11,112 nucleotides of DNA, taken from contig CALEJB010000039.1 in the NCBI GenBank assembly GCA_937898675.1, positions 1-11,112 on the forward strand, read 5' to 3'. The notes below the pieces were generated by a model, which was not told the DNA's origin, searched no databases, and saw only the letters and a list, made by a program, of their open reading frames with translations. Positions 1 through 7,228 of the stretch are shown here, one piece after another. A program made the translations under genes and the position numbers. Numbering within the stretch: the stretch's first letter is position 1; each line of letters opens with the position of its first letter. The DNA comes from an uncultured Prevotellaceae bacterium. GTDB taxonomy: Bacteria; Bacteroidota; Bacteroidia; Bacteroidales; Muribaculaceae.

Positions 1-65
1 AAAATAACTCATTGATTTTCAAATATTTAAATTAATTATTAACTAAGTATTGATGAATAATTGTT

Positions 66-73
66 TACCTTTG
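66..73 (+). promoter_or_regulatory. Putative -7 box of the PUL promoter (TACCTTTG)
   Basis: TACCTTTG matches the Bacteroidetes sigma-70 -7 consensus TAnnTTTG exactly. It lies in AT-rich DNA (bases 1-100) that contrasts with the GC-rich genes. Transcription would begin near base 80, leaving a leader of about 30 nt before the ATG at 113. No TTG stands at the usual spacing of about 19 nt upstream; the nearest TTG (50-52) is only 13 nt away. A weak -33 element would suit a promoter that needs an activator, but that is inference. Confidence 0.6.
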
Positions 74-81
74 TTGCACCG

Positions 82-95
82 AATAACCAATAACC
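82..95 (+). repeat. Tandem heptamer AATAACC x2 in the susC leader
   Basis: Two perfect, directly adjacent copies of AATAACC (82-88 and 89-95) lie between the putative -7 box and the chosen start codon of the SusC gene, so within the predicted 5' untranslated leader. A second heptamer repeat with a related TAAC core lies in a gap further down the same operon (5842-5862). Two copies of a short unit can arise by chance; no function is known. Confidence 0.4.
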
Positions 96-112
96 ATTAT
101 TTCATAACGATT

Positions 113-3100
113 ATGAGCAATCAACTACCTAAATCCCACAACCGTTATCGCAGCCTGCTGCTGGCGCTGGCCATTGCGCTGGGCGGCGGCGCGTTGACGG
201 TGCAGGCGGCTCCTGTCCCGCAGGGCAGTGCAGCCGTGCGGCAACCGGTGCAAGGGCAGGTGCTTGACGAGAACGGTGAACCCGTCATTGGGGCGACTGT
301 CAAGGTCAAGGGTGCCGCCGCCGCTGCCGTGACCGATGTTGACGGCCGTTTCTCAATCGATGCGTTACCCGGCGCCACCCTCACGGTGACCTTTCTGGGC
401 TATGCGCCCAGCGAGGTCGTTGCCGACGGCTCGTCGCTCACGGTCCGCCTCCAGCAGGATTCCCGTCAACTGAACGAGGTCGTCGTGACCGCCCTGGGCA
501 TCAAGAAGGAGGCCAAGTCATTGTCCTACAACGTGCAGCAGGTGTCGGGCGACGCCTTGATGACCGTTCAGGACGCCAACTTTGTCAACTCGCTGGCCGG
601 CAAGGTGGCGGGCGTGGCCATCAACGCCAGTTCATCGGGCGCGGGCGGCAGCAGCCGCGTGGTCATGCGCGGCGCCAAGAGCATCAACGGCAACAACAAT
701 GTGCTGTATGTCGTTGACGGCATCCCCATGCAGTCGCTGGGCAGCGAGCAGCCCGAGGGCATCTTTGCCGGCGCGGGCCAGACGGGTGACGCGCTCAGCA
801 ACATCAACCCCGCCGACATCGAGAGCATCAGTGCGCTGTCGGGACCCTCGGCAGCGGCACTCTATGGTGCCAACGCCGCTGGCGGTGTCATCATCATCAC
901 CACCAAGCGCGGCCGCGCGGGCAGGGTGGATGTGACCTACAACGGCAGTTTCCAGTTCTCGTCGCCGATTGTGTTGCCCCGGTTCCAGAACCAGTACGGC
1001 CCCAGCGACCCCGGCAGTTATTACAGCTGGGGGCAAAAAATGGCGACGCCCAGCGGCTACAGGCCTGCCGACTTCTTCCAGACCGGCACCAACTTTGCCA
1101 ACACGGTGAGCGTGAGCACCGGCAATGACAAGAACCAGACCTACGTCTCGCTGGGCTCGACCAATGCGCGCGGCATCATCCACGGCAACAACTGGGACCG
1201 CTACAACGTGTCGGTGCGCAACACCACCAGCATGCTCGACAACCGCTTGACGCTCGACCTGGGCTATATGCTATCGTCGGTCAAGGAAACCAATATGATC
1301 AGCCAGGGCCAGTATCACAACCCGCTGGTGCCCGTTTATCTGTTCCCCGCGGGCGATGATTTCAGCAAGTTGGGCTACTTTGAGCGCTATGACACGGGCC
1401 GCAATTTCCCCGTGCAGTATTGGCCCTACAACTATGACATCTCGATGGAGAACCCCTACTGGGAGACCGAGCGCGAGCGCTTCATCAACCACAAGGAGCG
1501 CCACCAGGCCACCGTGTCGCTCAACTGGGTGGTCACGCCGTGGCTCGACGTCACGGGCCGCGTGAAGTATGACAAGAGCACCGACAAGTATGAGGAAAAG
1601 TTCTTTGCCTCGACCAACACGCTCTATGCCTCCAAGTACGGCCACTATGCCCTGCGCAACGTCAACAACCGCCAACTCTATGCCGAGGCGTTTGCCAAGT
1701 TCAACAAATACCTGCTTGACGGCCTCTGGAACGTGAGCGGCGTGCTGGGCACGAGCTTTGACCAGCGCGACAACGACATCAACGGCTTCTACGGCAACCT
1801 CAAGGGCACCGCCAACAAGTTCACCTATGCCAATGTCGAGACTTCCAACTCGACCTTCAAGCCCGTGCAGAGCGGCTACACCACGCGCCTCGAGAGCGTC
1901 TATGGCACCGCCCAGGCCGGCTACCGCGGAATGGCTTACATCGACCTCACCGCGCGCAACGACTGGTCGTCCAAACTGGAGGACAGTTACTTCTACTGGT
2001 CGGCGGGTGTTTCGGGCATTTGGACCGACATCATTCCCGCCATCAAGTCGCAGTGGGGACTCAGCTACTTCAAGACGCGCGTCTCCTACAGCGAGGTGGG
2101 CAATGAGCCCGGCGAGCCGTTCCTGACCCGCGAGACCTATGCCATCAACCCCTCGACGGGCCTGGCCGAGACTTCGACGCGCCTGCTCACCGACCTCAAG
2201 CCCGAGCGCACCCGCTCGTGGGAGGCCGGCATCGACGCGGTTCTGGTCAACAACCGCCTGCGCCTCAACGCCACGCTGTACAAGTCGCGCACCGACAACC
2301 AGTTCTTCTATCCCGCGCTGCCCGCCTCGTCGGGCTACACGAGCGCCGTGGTCAACGGCGGCCGCGTGGACAACAAGGGCGTGGAACTCACGGCGCGCTA
2401 CACCCAGCCCATCGGTCCCGTCACCTGGGACACCTACCTCACCTGGACCCTCAACCGCAACAAGGTGAAGGAATTGCTCAAGAACTGGCGCAATCCCGTT
2501 GACGGCCAGATTTATAACCTTGACGAACTCTACATGGGCGGCACTCCGGGCTATCAGATTCGCCTGACCGAGGGCGGCACCCTGGCCGATGTCTATGTCT
2601 CGACGCTCAAGACCGATGAGCATGGCGCCATCTACATCAATCCCGAGAAGCAGACCGTCGAGGCTAATCCTAACACCAACGAGTATTACATCTATGCCGG
2701 CCAGGCGGCTCCGCGCTACAACCTGTCGTGGGGCAACTCGCTGCAGTTTGCCGGCGTGACGCTGTCGGCCCTGCTGACCTACCGCAACGGCGGCATCGTC
2801 GTGAGCGAGACGCAGGCCATCCTCGACTACTACGGCGCCAGCGAGGCCACCCAGGAGGCCCGCAACAACGGCGGCGCGGTGGTCAACGGCAAGACCATTC
2901 CCGCCCAGTCCTTCTATCAGACCATCGGCAACCCCAACGGCACGGTGGACTCGCGCTATGTCTATAGCGCGACCAACCTGCGCCTGGCCGAGTTGAGCAT
3001 CGCGTGGGATGTGCCTGTCACCCGCTGGGTGAAGTGGATTAAGGGCCTGAATGTCGCCCTGGTGGCGCACAACCTGTGCATGCTCTACAACAAGGCGCCC

Positions 3101-3208
3101 TACGACCCCGAGGCGACGGCCAACACGGGCACCTATTACCAGGGCATCGACTATTTCATGCAGCCCAGTCTGCGTTCTATGGGATTTAACGTGAAGGTCA
3201 AATTCTAA
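113..3208 (+). CDS. SusC/RagA-family TonB-dependent outer-membrane glycan transporter
   Basis: This is the outer-membrane import channel of the locus; with its SusD partner it carries glycan fragments into the periplasm using TonB energy. The 1031-residue product has a signal peptide (about 1-32, core LLLALAIALGGGALTVQA), a carboxypeptidase-D regulatory-like beta domain (about 44-115, GEPVIGATVKVKG), a hinge or TonB-box-like segment LNEVVVTAL (120-128), a plug (about 133-270, with VLYVVDGIPM and a later GANAAGGVIIITTKRG), and a beta-barrel ending in aromatic Phe (NVKVKF), as outer-membrane barrels do. Length is normal for the family. The frame also has an ATG at 53, but the -7 box at 66-73 lies downstream of it and that start would give an overlong signal peptide, so 113 is preferred. 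No STN domain precedes the beta domain, which argues against control by an anti-sigma partner. The substrate, probably N-glycan, is inferred from the GH18 neighbour. Confidence 0.93.
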   Translation: MSNQLPKSHNRYRSLLLALAIALGGGALTVQAAPVPQGSAAVRQPVQGQVLDENGEPVIGATVKVKGAAAAAVTDVDGRFSIDALPGATLTVTFLGYAPSEVVADGSSLTVRLQQDSRQLNEVVVTALGIKKEAKSLSYNVQQVSGDALMTVQDANFVNSLAGKVAGVAINASSSGAGGSSRVVMRGAKSINGNNNVLYVVDGIPMQSLGSEQPEGIFAGAGQTGDALSNINPADIESISALSGPSAAALYGANAAGGVIIITTKRGRAGRVDVTYNGSFQFSSPIVLPRFQNQYGPSDPGSYYSWGQKMATPSGYRPADFFQTGTNFANTVSVSTGNDKNQTYVSLGSTNARGIIHGNNWDRYNVSVRNTTSMLDNRLTLDLGYMLSSVKETNMISQGQYHNPLVPVYLFPAGDDFSKLGYFERYDTGRNFPVQYWPYNYDISMENPYWETERERFINHKERHQATVSLNWVVTPWLDVTGRVKYDKSTDKYEEKFFASTNTLYASKYGHYALRNVNNRQLYAEAFAKFNKYLLDGLWNVSGVLGTSFDQRDNDINGFYGNLKGTANKFTYANVETSNSTFKPVQSGYTTRLESVYGTAQAGYRGMAYIDLTARNDWSSKLEDSYFYWSAGVSGIWTDIIPAIKSQWGLSYFKTRVSYSEVGNEPGEPFLTRETYAINPSTGLAETSTRLLTDLKPERTRSWEAGIDAVLVNNRLRLNATLYKSRTDNQFFYPALPASSGYTSAVVNGGRVDNKGVELTARYTQPIGPVTWDTYLTWTLNRNKVKELLKNWRNPVDGQIYNLDELYMGGTPGYQIRLTEGGTLADVYVSTLKTDEHGAIYINPEKQTVEANPNTNEYYIYAGQAAPRYNLSWGNSLQFAGVTLSALLTYRNGGIVVSETQAILDYYGASEATQEARNNGGAVVNGKTIPAQSFYQTIGNPNGTVDSRYVYSATNLRLAELSIAWDVPVTRWVKWIKGLNVALVAHNLCMLYNKAPYDPEATANTGTYYQGIDYFMQPSLRSMGFNVKVKF

Positions 3209-3213
3209 ACCAT

Positions 3214-3219
3214 GGAGGA
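3214..3219 (+). promoter_or_regulatory. Strong Shine-Dalgarno sequence GGAGGA before susD
   Basis: GGAGGA ends 7 nt before the ATG at 3227, which is near-ideal spacing for 16S rRNA pairing. It lies within the longer reading frame that could begin at ATG 3212, and it is the main reason for choosing 3227 as the start. Bacteroidetes genes rarely use such sequences, and the other starts in this window are preceded by AT-rich or weak purine stretches. Confidence 0.55.
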
Positions 3220-3226
3220 AATGACT

Positions 3227-4852
3227 ATGAAAATTGCAAGATTATCACGATACGCTTTCGCGGCACTCCTGGGCGCTTTCTTGCTCACGGCGTGCACCGA
3301 GGGCTTTGACGACATCAACACCAACCATCACGAACTCACCGACGAGGAACTCGAGGGTGACTACCAGAATGTGGGCGCTTTCTTCTCGCAGATGGTTTCG
3401 CGCGTCGTGCTGTTTGACGACGGCTCGGGCAACTGCCTGTCGTCGGACTATCAGGTGGCACAGGGCTTGAGCGCCGACCCCTTCTCGGGCTATGTGGGCC
3501 TGACGGGCACTTGGCGCAACGGCATCCACAACGGCTCCTACAGTTTTGTCAGCGGATGGTATGACCAGATGTTTACACGCGCCTTCAGCGAGGTGATGCC
3601 CGCTTGGCAGCGCGTGACCTCCACGGCGGTCCGGATGGACCAGCCCGAGGTGGCAGCGCTGGCCACCATCGTCAAGGTGGAGGCGCTGCACCGCGTCACC
3701 GACATGTACGGCCCCATTCCTTACACCACCTACGGCAGCGGCACGCTGGGCTCGTCCTACGACCGCCAGCAGGAGGTGTACGCCAAGTTCTTTGCCGAGC
3801 TCGACGAGGCCATCGAGACGCTCACGCCGCTGGCGCAGTCTGGCGCCGTGCTGCTCACCGACTACGACAATGTCTATGGTGGCAATGTCGAGTCGTGGGT
3901 GCGCTTTGCCAACACCCTGCGCCTGCGCTTGGCGCTGCGCGTGGTCTATGCCGACGAGGCACTGGCGCGACAGGAGGCCGAGAAATCGGCGGCTTGCCCC
4001 GTGGGCTTCATCGAGATGGCTGCCCAGCGCGCCCAGTTGCAGCACAACCGCCTGACCTATTTCCATCCCAACTATGACATCGCCTACAACTTCAATGCGG
4101 GCGAGGTGCGCATGGGCGCGACCATCGACTGCTACATGAACGGCTACAACGACCCGCGGCTGCCGGCCTACTTTGTCCCTGCCAGCGACGGCAAGTACCA
4201 CGGCGTGCGCTTGGGCGTTCACAACATGAATGCCTCGCGATATGCGGGCGCGGCCATCTCCAACCTCAATGTTGACCAGTCAACGACGCCCATCGTGTGG
4301 ATGACGGCTGCCGAGGGGTTCTTCCTGCGTGCCGAGGCCGCCCTGCGCGGCTGGAACATGGGCGGAACGGCCAGGGCATTCTATGAGGCGGGCATCAAGG
4401 TGTCGTTTGACGAGAACGATGTGACGGGCGCCGACTCCTACATTGCCAACAGGACCGCCGTCCCCGCCAAGTACACCGACCGCACCAACGGCGGCAACGC
4501 TGCCAACGCGCCCAGCAACATCACCATCGCCTGGGTGGACGCGGCCGACTTTGAGACCAATCTGGAGCGCATCATCACCCAAAAGTGGATTGCGATGTAT
4601 CCCGACGGCTGCGAGGGCTGGGCAGAGTTCCGCCGCACGGGATATCCGCGCCTGCTGCCCGTTGTGAACAACGACAGCGAGGGCACCGTCGATACCCAAA
4701 TACAGGTGCGCCGCTGCCCCTTCCCGGTGCAGGAGTATAACACCAACGCCGATGCCGTGCAGGCTGCTGTCGGGGTTCTCGCTGCCGAGGCGCTCGGCGG
4801 CGGCCAGGACAACGGCGGCACGCGCCTGTGGTGGGACCGCAAAGAACATTAA
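3227..4852 (+). CDS. SusD/RagB-family nutrient-binding outer-membrane lipoprotein
   Basis: This is the surface lipoprotein that caps the SusC channel and binds the incoming glycan. The 541-residue product starts with a lipoprotein signal whose lipobox LTAC puts the lipidated cysteine at residue 23, followed by an acidic stretch (TEGFDD). Family signatures include MYGPIPYTTYG, a helix-rich repeat region (YAKFFAELDEAIETL, WVRFANTLRLRLALR), FFLRAEAALRGW, IITQKWIAMYPDG with GWAEFRRTGYPRL, and a C-terminal GGxDNGGTRLWWD. It resembles the SusD-like branch commonly annotated as a nutrient-binding lipoprotein. ATGs also occur at 3212 and 3221, but GGAGGA is best spaced for 3227 and that start gives a compact signal peptide. 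It begins 18 nt after the SusC stop, as expected for the obligate susC-susD pair in one transcript. Confidence 0.92.
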   Translation: MKIARLSRYAFAALLGAFLLTACTEGFDDINTNHHELTDEELEGDYQNVGAFFSQMVSRVVLFDDGSGNCLSSDYQVAQGLSADPFSGYVGLTGTWRNGIHNGSYSFVSGWYDQMFTRAFSEVMPAWQRVTSTAVRMDQPEVAALATIVKVEALHRVTDMYGPIPYTTYGSGTLGSSYDRQQEVYAKFFAELDEAIETLTPLAQSGAVLLTDYDNVYGGNVESWVRFANTLRLRLALRVVYADEALARQEAEKSAACPVGFIEMAAQRAQLQHNRLTYFHPNYDIAYNFNAGEVRMGATIDCYMNGYNDPRLPAYFVPASDGKYHGVRLGVHNMNASRYAGAAISNLNVDQSTTPIVWMTAAEGFFLRAEAALRGWNMGGTARAFYEAGIKVSFDENDVTGADSYIANRTAVPAKYTDRTNGGNAANAPSNITIAWVDAADFETNLERIITQKWIAMYPDGCEGWAEFRRTGYPRLLPVVNNDSEGTVDTQIQVRRCPFPVQEYNTNADAVQAAVGVLAAEALGGGQDNGGTRLWWDRKEH

Positions 4853-4873
4853 CCCAACAATACGGTAAATGCT

Positions 4874-5845
4874 ATGAAACTAAGATATTTGATTCAATCG
4901 GCGGCACTGCTGGCGCTCATGGCGGCAGCATCTTGCGACACCGAGCCCGAGGCGCTCGACCTGCAGCCGCTCAACGAGTATAGCGAGGAGTATTACCAGG
5001 CCCTGCGCGACTACAAGCAGACCAGTCATGAGATATGCTATGTGTATTATGCCGACTGGGCGCCCATCGAGGGCGCCTCGGGCTACAAGGACCCGGCCTC
5101 GTGGGGAGAGCGCATCATCGGCCTGCCTGACAGCATCGACATCGTGAACCTGTGGATGGGCATTCCCGCGCCCGAGACGCATCCCGTGGCCTACAAGGAC
5201 ATGATGGAGACGCGTGAGAAGAAAGGCACCCGCTTTGTCTTCCACGCCGATGCCTCGAACTACAGCCACCGTTTCACGCTCACCGTGCGCGATGCGGCCT
5301 GGAACCCCACGGGCGAGAAGCGCTACTATGACCTCTCGACTGACCGCAGCGAGGAGGCCTTCCGCGCCTATGCGCAGTGGGTGTGCGACACGGTCATCAA
5401 GACGGGCCTCGACGGTGTGGACTTCGACTACGAGGGCTGGTCGGGCCAGCAAATGCTGTGGGTGGCCCAGCAGTGCGACAAGGTGTTCGGTCCCGGCGGC
5501 GTCTATCCTGACAAACTGTTCATCATCGACTATTTCTCGTCGTCGCCCCCCGTGGCGTGTGACCCCTATGTGGACTACTATGTCAAGCAGGCCTACAGCC
5601 AGCAGGGCGCCGGGGTGGGAGCCACTGGTCATCCCGACGAGAAGACCGTCTATTGCGAGTCCTTTGGCCAGCAACCCACCGGCGGCAAGATATTCGACTA
5701 TGCCGCTTGGGAACCCGCCACGGGCCACAAGGGCGGATGCGGCGCCTACTATGTGGAGCGCAACTACTACAACACGGCCGACGGCGTGCCCTATGGCGCT
5801 ATCCGCCGCGCCATACAGATTATGAATCCTGCCCGCAAACACTAA
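4874..5845 (+). CDS. GH18-family surface lipoprotein, probable endo-beta-N-acetylglucosaminidase
   Basis: GH18 enzymes cut beta-1,4 GlcNAc linkages by substrate-assisted catalysis. In PULs of this make-up they usually free N-glycans from glycoproteins by cleaving the chitobiose core. The 323-residue protein has a lipoprotein signal (lipobox AASC, Cys21, then DTEPE), so it is probably surface-anchored. A single TIM-barrel domain follows. The catalytic motif DGVDFDYE (180-187) fits DxxDxDxE, with Glu187 as the presumed acid and Asp185 as the assisting residue. QAY (239-241) lies where GH18 barrels carry conserved substrate contacts. The C-terminal pattern GGCGAYYVERNYYNT leading to IQIMNP is one I recognise from Bacteroides GH18 proteins beside susC/D. 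Length is close to Endo H and Endo F precursors. The gene lies 21 nt after susD. The catalytic residues are present, so a non-enzymatic binding role is less likely but not excluded. Exact substrate is inference. Confidence 0.85.
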   Translation: MKLRYLIQSAALLALMAAASCDTEPEALDLQPLNEYSEEYYQALRDYKQTSHEICYVYYADWAPIEGASGYKDPASWGERIIGLPDSIDIVNLWMGIPAPETHPVAYKDMMETREKKGTRFVFHADASNYSHRFTLTVRDAAWNPTGEKRYYDLSTDRSEEAFRAYAQWVCDTVIKTGLDGVDFDYEGWSGQQMLWVAQQCDKVFGPGGVYPDKLFIIDYFSSSPPVACDPYVDYYVKQAYSQQGAGVGATGHPDEKTVYCESFGQQPTGGKIFDYAAWEPATGHKGGCGAYYVERNYYNTADGVPYGAIRRAIQIMNPARKH

Positions 5846-5862
5846 CCCCTAACTCCTAACTG
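5842..5862 (+). repeat. Three tandem CTAAC-type heptamers across the GH18/LamG gap
   Basis: CTAACCC, CTAACTC and CTAACTG stand head to tail and fill almost the whole space between the GH18 gene and the next start codon (5866). The first copy contains the GH18 stop codon TAA. The unit is 7 bp, so slippage would change the spacing between the two genes without touching either reading frame. No known family is recognised; the repeat may be neutral spacer DNA. Confidence 0.55.
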
Positions 5863-5865
5863 AAA

Positions 5866-7080
5866 ATGAGATACTTTCCTTATATATTCATCATCACGGC
5901 GCTTGCCATGCTGGCGGGCTGCAACAGCGACGGCGATAATTTTGATTACGCCAAGTCGGGCTTGCTGATTGCCGGCACCGAGCAGGTGCCGGTGCAGAAG
6001 TTCACCGTCGACGAACTGCCCGCCACCTATGCCGTTACCGTCAAGGCCACGCGCAAGTGCGCCCAAGCCATGAAGGTGCGCCTTGCCATCGACCCCTCGC
6101 TGGTGACGAAGTACAACGAGGAGCACGGCACGGCCTATTATCCTGTGCCCCTGTCGAGCGTGAGGCTCGAGAACGACGAGGTGACCATCGAGCAGGGCGC
6201 CGCGCTGTCCGATGCCGCCCAAGTCAAGGTGGTCAGCACCGACGAGTTTGTTGAGGGATGCACCTATGTCATTCCGGTCACCATTACCCAGGTGACCGAG
6301 GGCGCAGGCGAGGTCATCGAGAGTTCCAGGACCATTTTCCTGCAGATTTCGCGCATCATCTCGTTCTATTCGCTCGAGAATAACCTGAACGCCTCGTCCA
6401 ACTACATCTTCCCCGACGACAAGATGGTGAACCTGAGCAACTACACCATCGAGTTCAAGGTTTACAGTTACAAGTTTGGCAAGGTGGGCGACATCAAGCG
6501 CGTGCTCGCTATCGAGGGCAAGAACGAGGAGGAGGCCAACATGTTCCGCTTTGGCGAGAACGGCTCGGCGGGTGGCGACATCCTGCAATGGGTGCTGCCC
6601 GGTGGCCGGTGTTTCTCCACGACGCATTTCCAGACCAACCGCTGGTACCTGATCTCGTGCACCTACGACGGCTCGACCTTCCGCATGTATGTTGACGGTG
6701 TCGAGGATGCCCAGACGGGCGGCTCGGGCAAAGCTACGCCCTTCCAGCGCTTTGAGTTGGGCATGTCGTGGGGCGGATACCGCAGCAGCCAGTTCTTCTC
6801 GGGCCGCCTGTGCGAGGTGCGCGTGTGGGACAGGGCGCTCTCGGCCAACGAGATTGCTACCGGCATTGCGGGCGTGAATCCGCAGTCCAACGGCCTTGTC
6901 GCCTACTGGAAAATGAACGAGAGCGAGGGACACATCTTCCACGATGCCACGGGCCACGGCTATGACATGGACTGGACCGACACCTGGCGTGACGACAAGG
7001 AGAACGGCGTGCTCGTCGCCCACGACTACAGCCAGTACATCAAGTTCGTCAAGGACGACAACAACAAGGTGGTTGAGTAA
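5866..7080 (+). CDS. DUF1735 plus LamG-like lipoprotein, probable surface glycan-binding protein
   Basis: The 404-residue protein has a lipoprotein signal (lipobox LAGC, Cys19, followed by NSDGDNFD). A DUF1735 beta-sandwich domain spans about 28-161 (TYAVTVKATRKC, KYNEEHGTAYYPVP, CTYVIPVTITQV). A LamG or concanavalin-A-like domain of about 210 residues follows, with the typical signatures WYLISCTYDGSTFRMYVDG, GRLCEVRVWDRALSANEI and GLVAYWKMNESEGHIFHDATGHG. DUF1735 proteins with such C-terminal modules recur in Bacteroides loci that encode GH18 endoglycosidases and act, where studied, as surface binding or accessory proteins. No catalytic motif is visible. It begins 20 nt after the GH18 gene and is the last gene before a strong terminator, so it belongs to the PUL transcript. 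A glycan-binding role is inferred from domains and context. Confidence 0.85.
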   Translation: MRYFPYIFIITALAMLAGCNSDGDNFDYAKSGLLIAGTEQVPVQKFTVDELPATYAVTVKATRKCAQAMKVRLAIDPSLVTKYNEEHGTAYYPVPLSSVRLENDEVTIEQGAALSDAAQVKVVSTDEFVEGCTYVIPVTITQVTEGAGEVIESSRTIFLQISRIISFYSLENNLNASSNYIFPDDKMVNLSNYTIEFKVYSYKFGKVGDIKRVLAIEGKNEEEANMFRFGENGSAGGDILQWVLPGGRCFSTTHFQTNRWYLISCTYDGSTFRMYVDGVEDAQTGGSGKATPFQRFELGMSWGGYRSSQFFSGRLCEVRVWDRALSANEIATGIAGVNPQSNGLVAYWKMNESEGHIFHDATGHGYDMDWTDTWRDDKENGVLVAHDYSQYIKFVKDDNNKVVE

Positions 7081-7110
7081 CCGCCCACGGTTGTGGCAAA
7101 CTCTATATCA

Positions 7111-7139
7111 AGCGGGCTGTAAAAGGCCCGCTTTTTTTT
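7111..7139 (+). terminator. Intrinsic terminator closing the PUL operon
   Basis: AGCGGGC (7111-7117) pairs perfectly with GCCCGCT (7126-7132) around an 8-nt loop, and the run continues as eight T residues (7132-7139). It lies 31 nt after the stop codon of the DUF1735/LamG gene and separates the PUL from manA. Confidence 0.9.
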
Positions 7140-7181
7140 CATCTTGCAGGCCGCGATGTTGTTTTCTGCCCTCATTTTATC

Positions 7182-7208
7182 TTGCAAAAGAAAAAATCAC
7201 TATCTTTG
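7182..7208 (+). promoter_or_regulatory. Putative manA promoter (TTGC ... TATCTTTG)
   Basis: TATCTTTG at 7201-7208 matches the Bacteroidetes -7 consensus TAnnTTTG. A TTGC at 7182-7185 could serve as the -33 element, though the 16-nt gap from TTG is shorter than the 19 nt seen at the tRNA promoter at the end of this window. The region between the PUL terminator and manA is AT-rich, as promoters in this phylum are. Transcription would start close to 7215, leaving a short leader before the ATG at 7229. Confidence 0.6.
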
Positions 7209-7228
7209 TCGGTTACAAGGTTACCAAA

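Noticed and set aside
582..935. Plus-strand out-of-frame open frames within susC and other genes
   Set aside because: They are Arg/Ser/Thr/Pro/Ala-rich frame-shift shadows of the real gene, without family similarity.
1271..3070. A 599-codon open frame on the minus strand inside the SusC gene
   Set aside because: It mirrors the codon bias of a GC-rich gene. The translation is low-complexity, rich in Ala, Gly, Val, Arg and His, with no domain signature, while the + strand has an unmistakable SusC protein.
3245..4222. Long minus-strand frame opposite susD, with similar ones opposite GH18, the LamG gene, manA, mltG and porQ
   Set aside because: All lie opposite well-supported genes, have the same biased composition and show no recognisable motif or own start context.
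5842..5862. Possible G-quadruplex on the minus strand of the heptamer repeat
   Set aside because: The complementary G runs are of one to four bases and uneven, so four stacked G triplets cannot form.
7085..7096. CCAC-GGTT-GTGG inverted repeat after the LamG gene
   Set aside because: Only a 4-bp stem with no T tract; the real terminator lies just downstream.
6944..7228. N-terminal extension of the manA frame into the preceding gene
   Set aside because: The extension overlaps the DUF1735/LamG coding end, the terminator and the manA promoter, and encodes a low-complexity stretch absent from the isomerase family.
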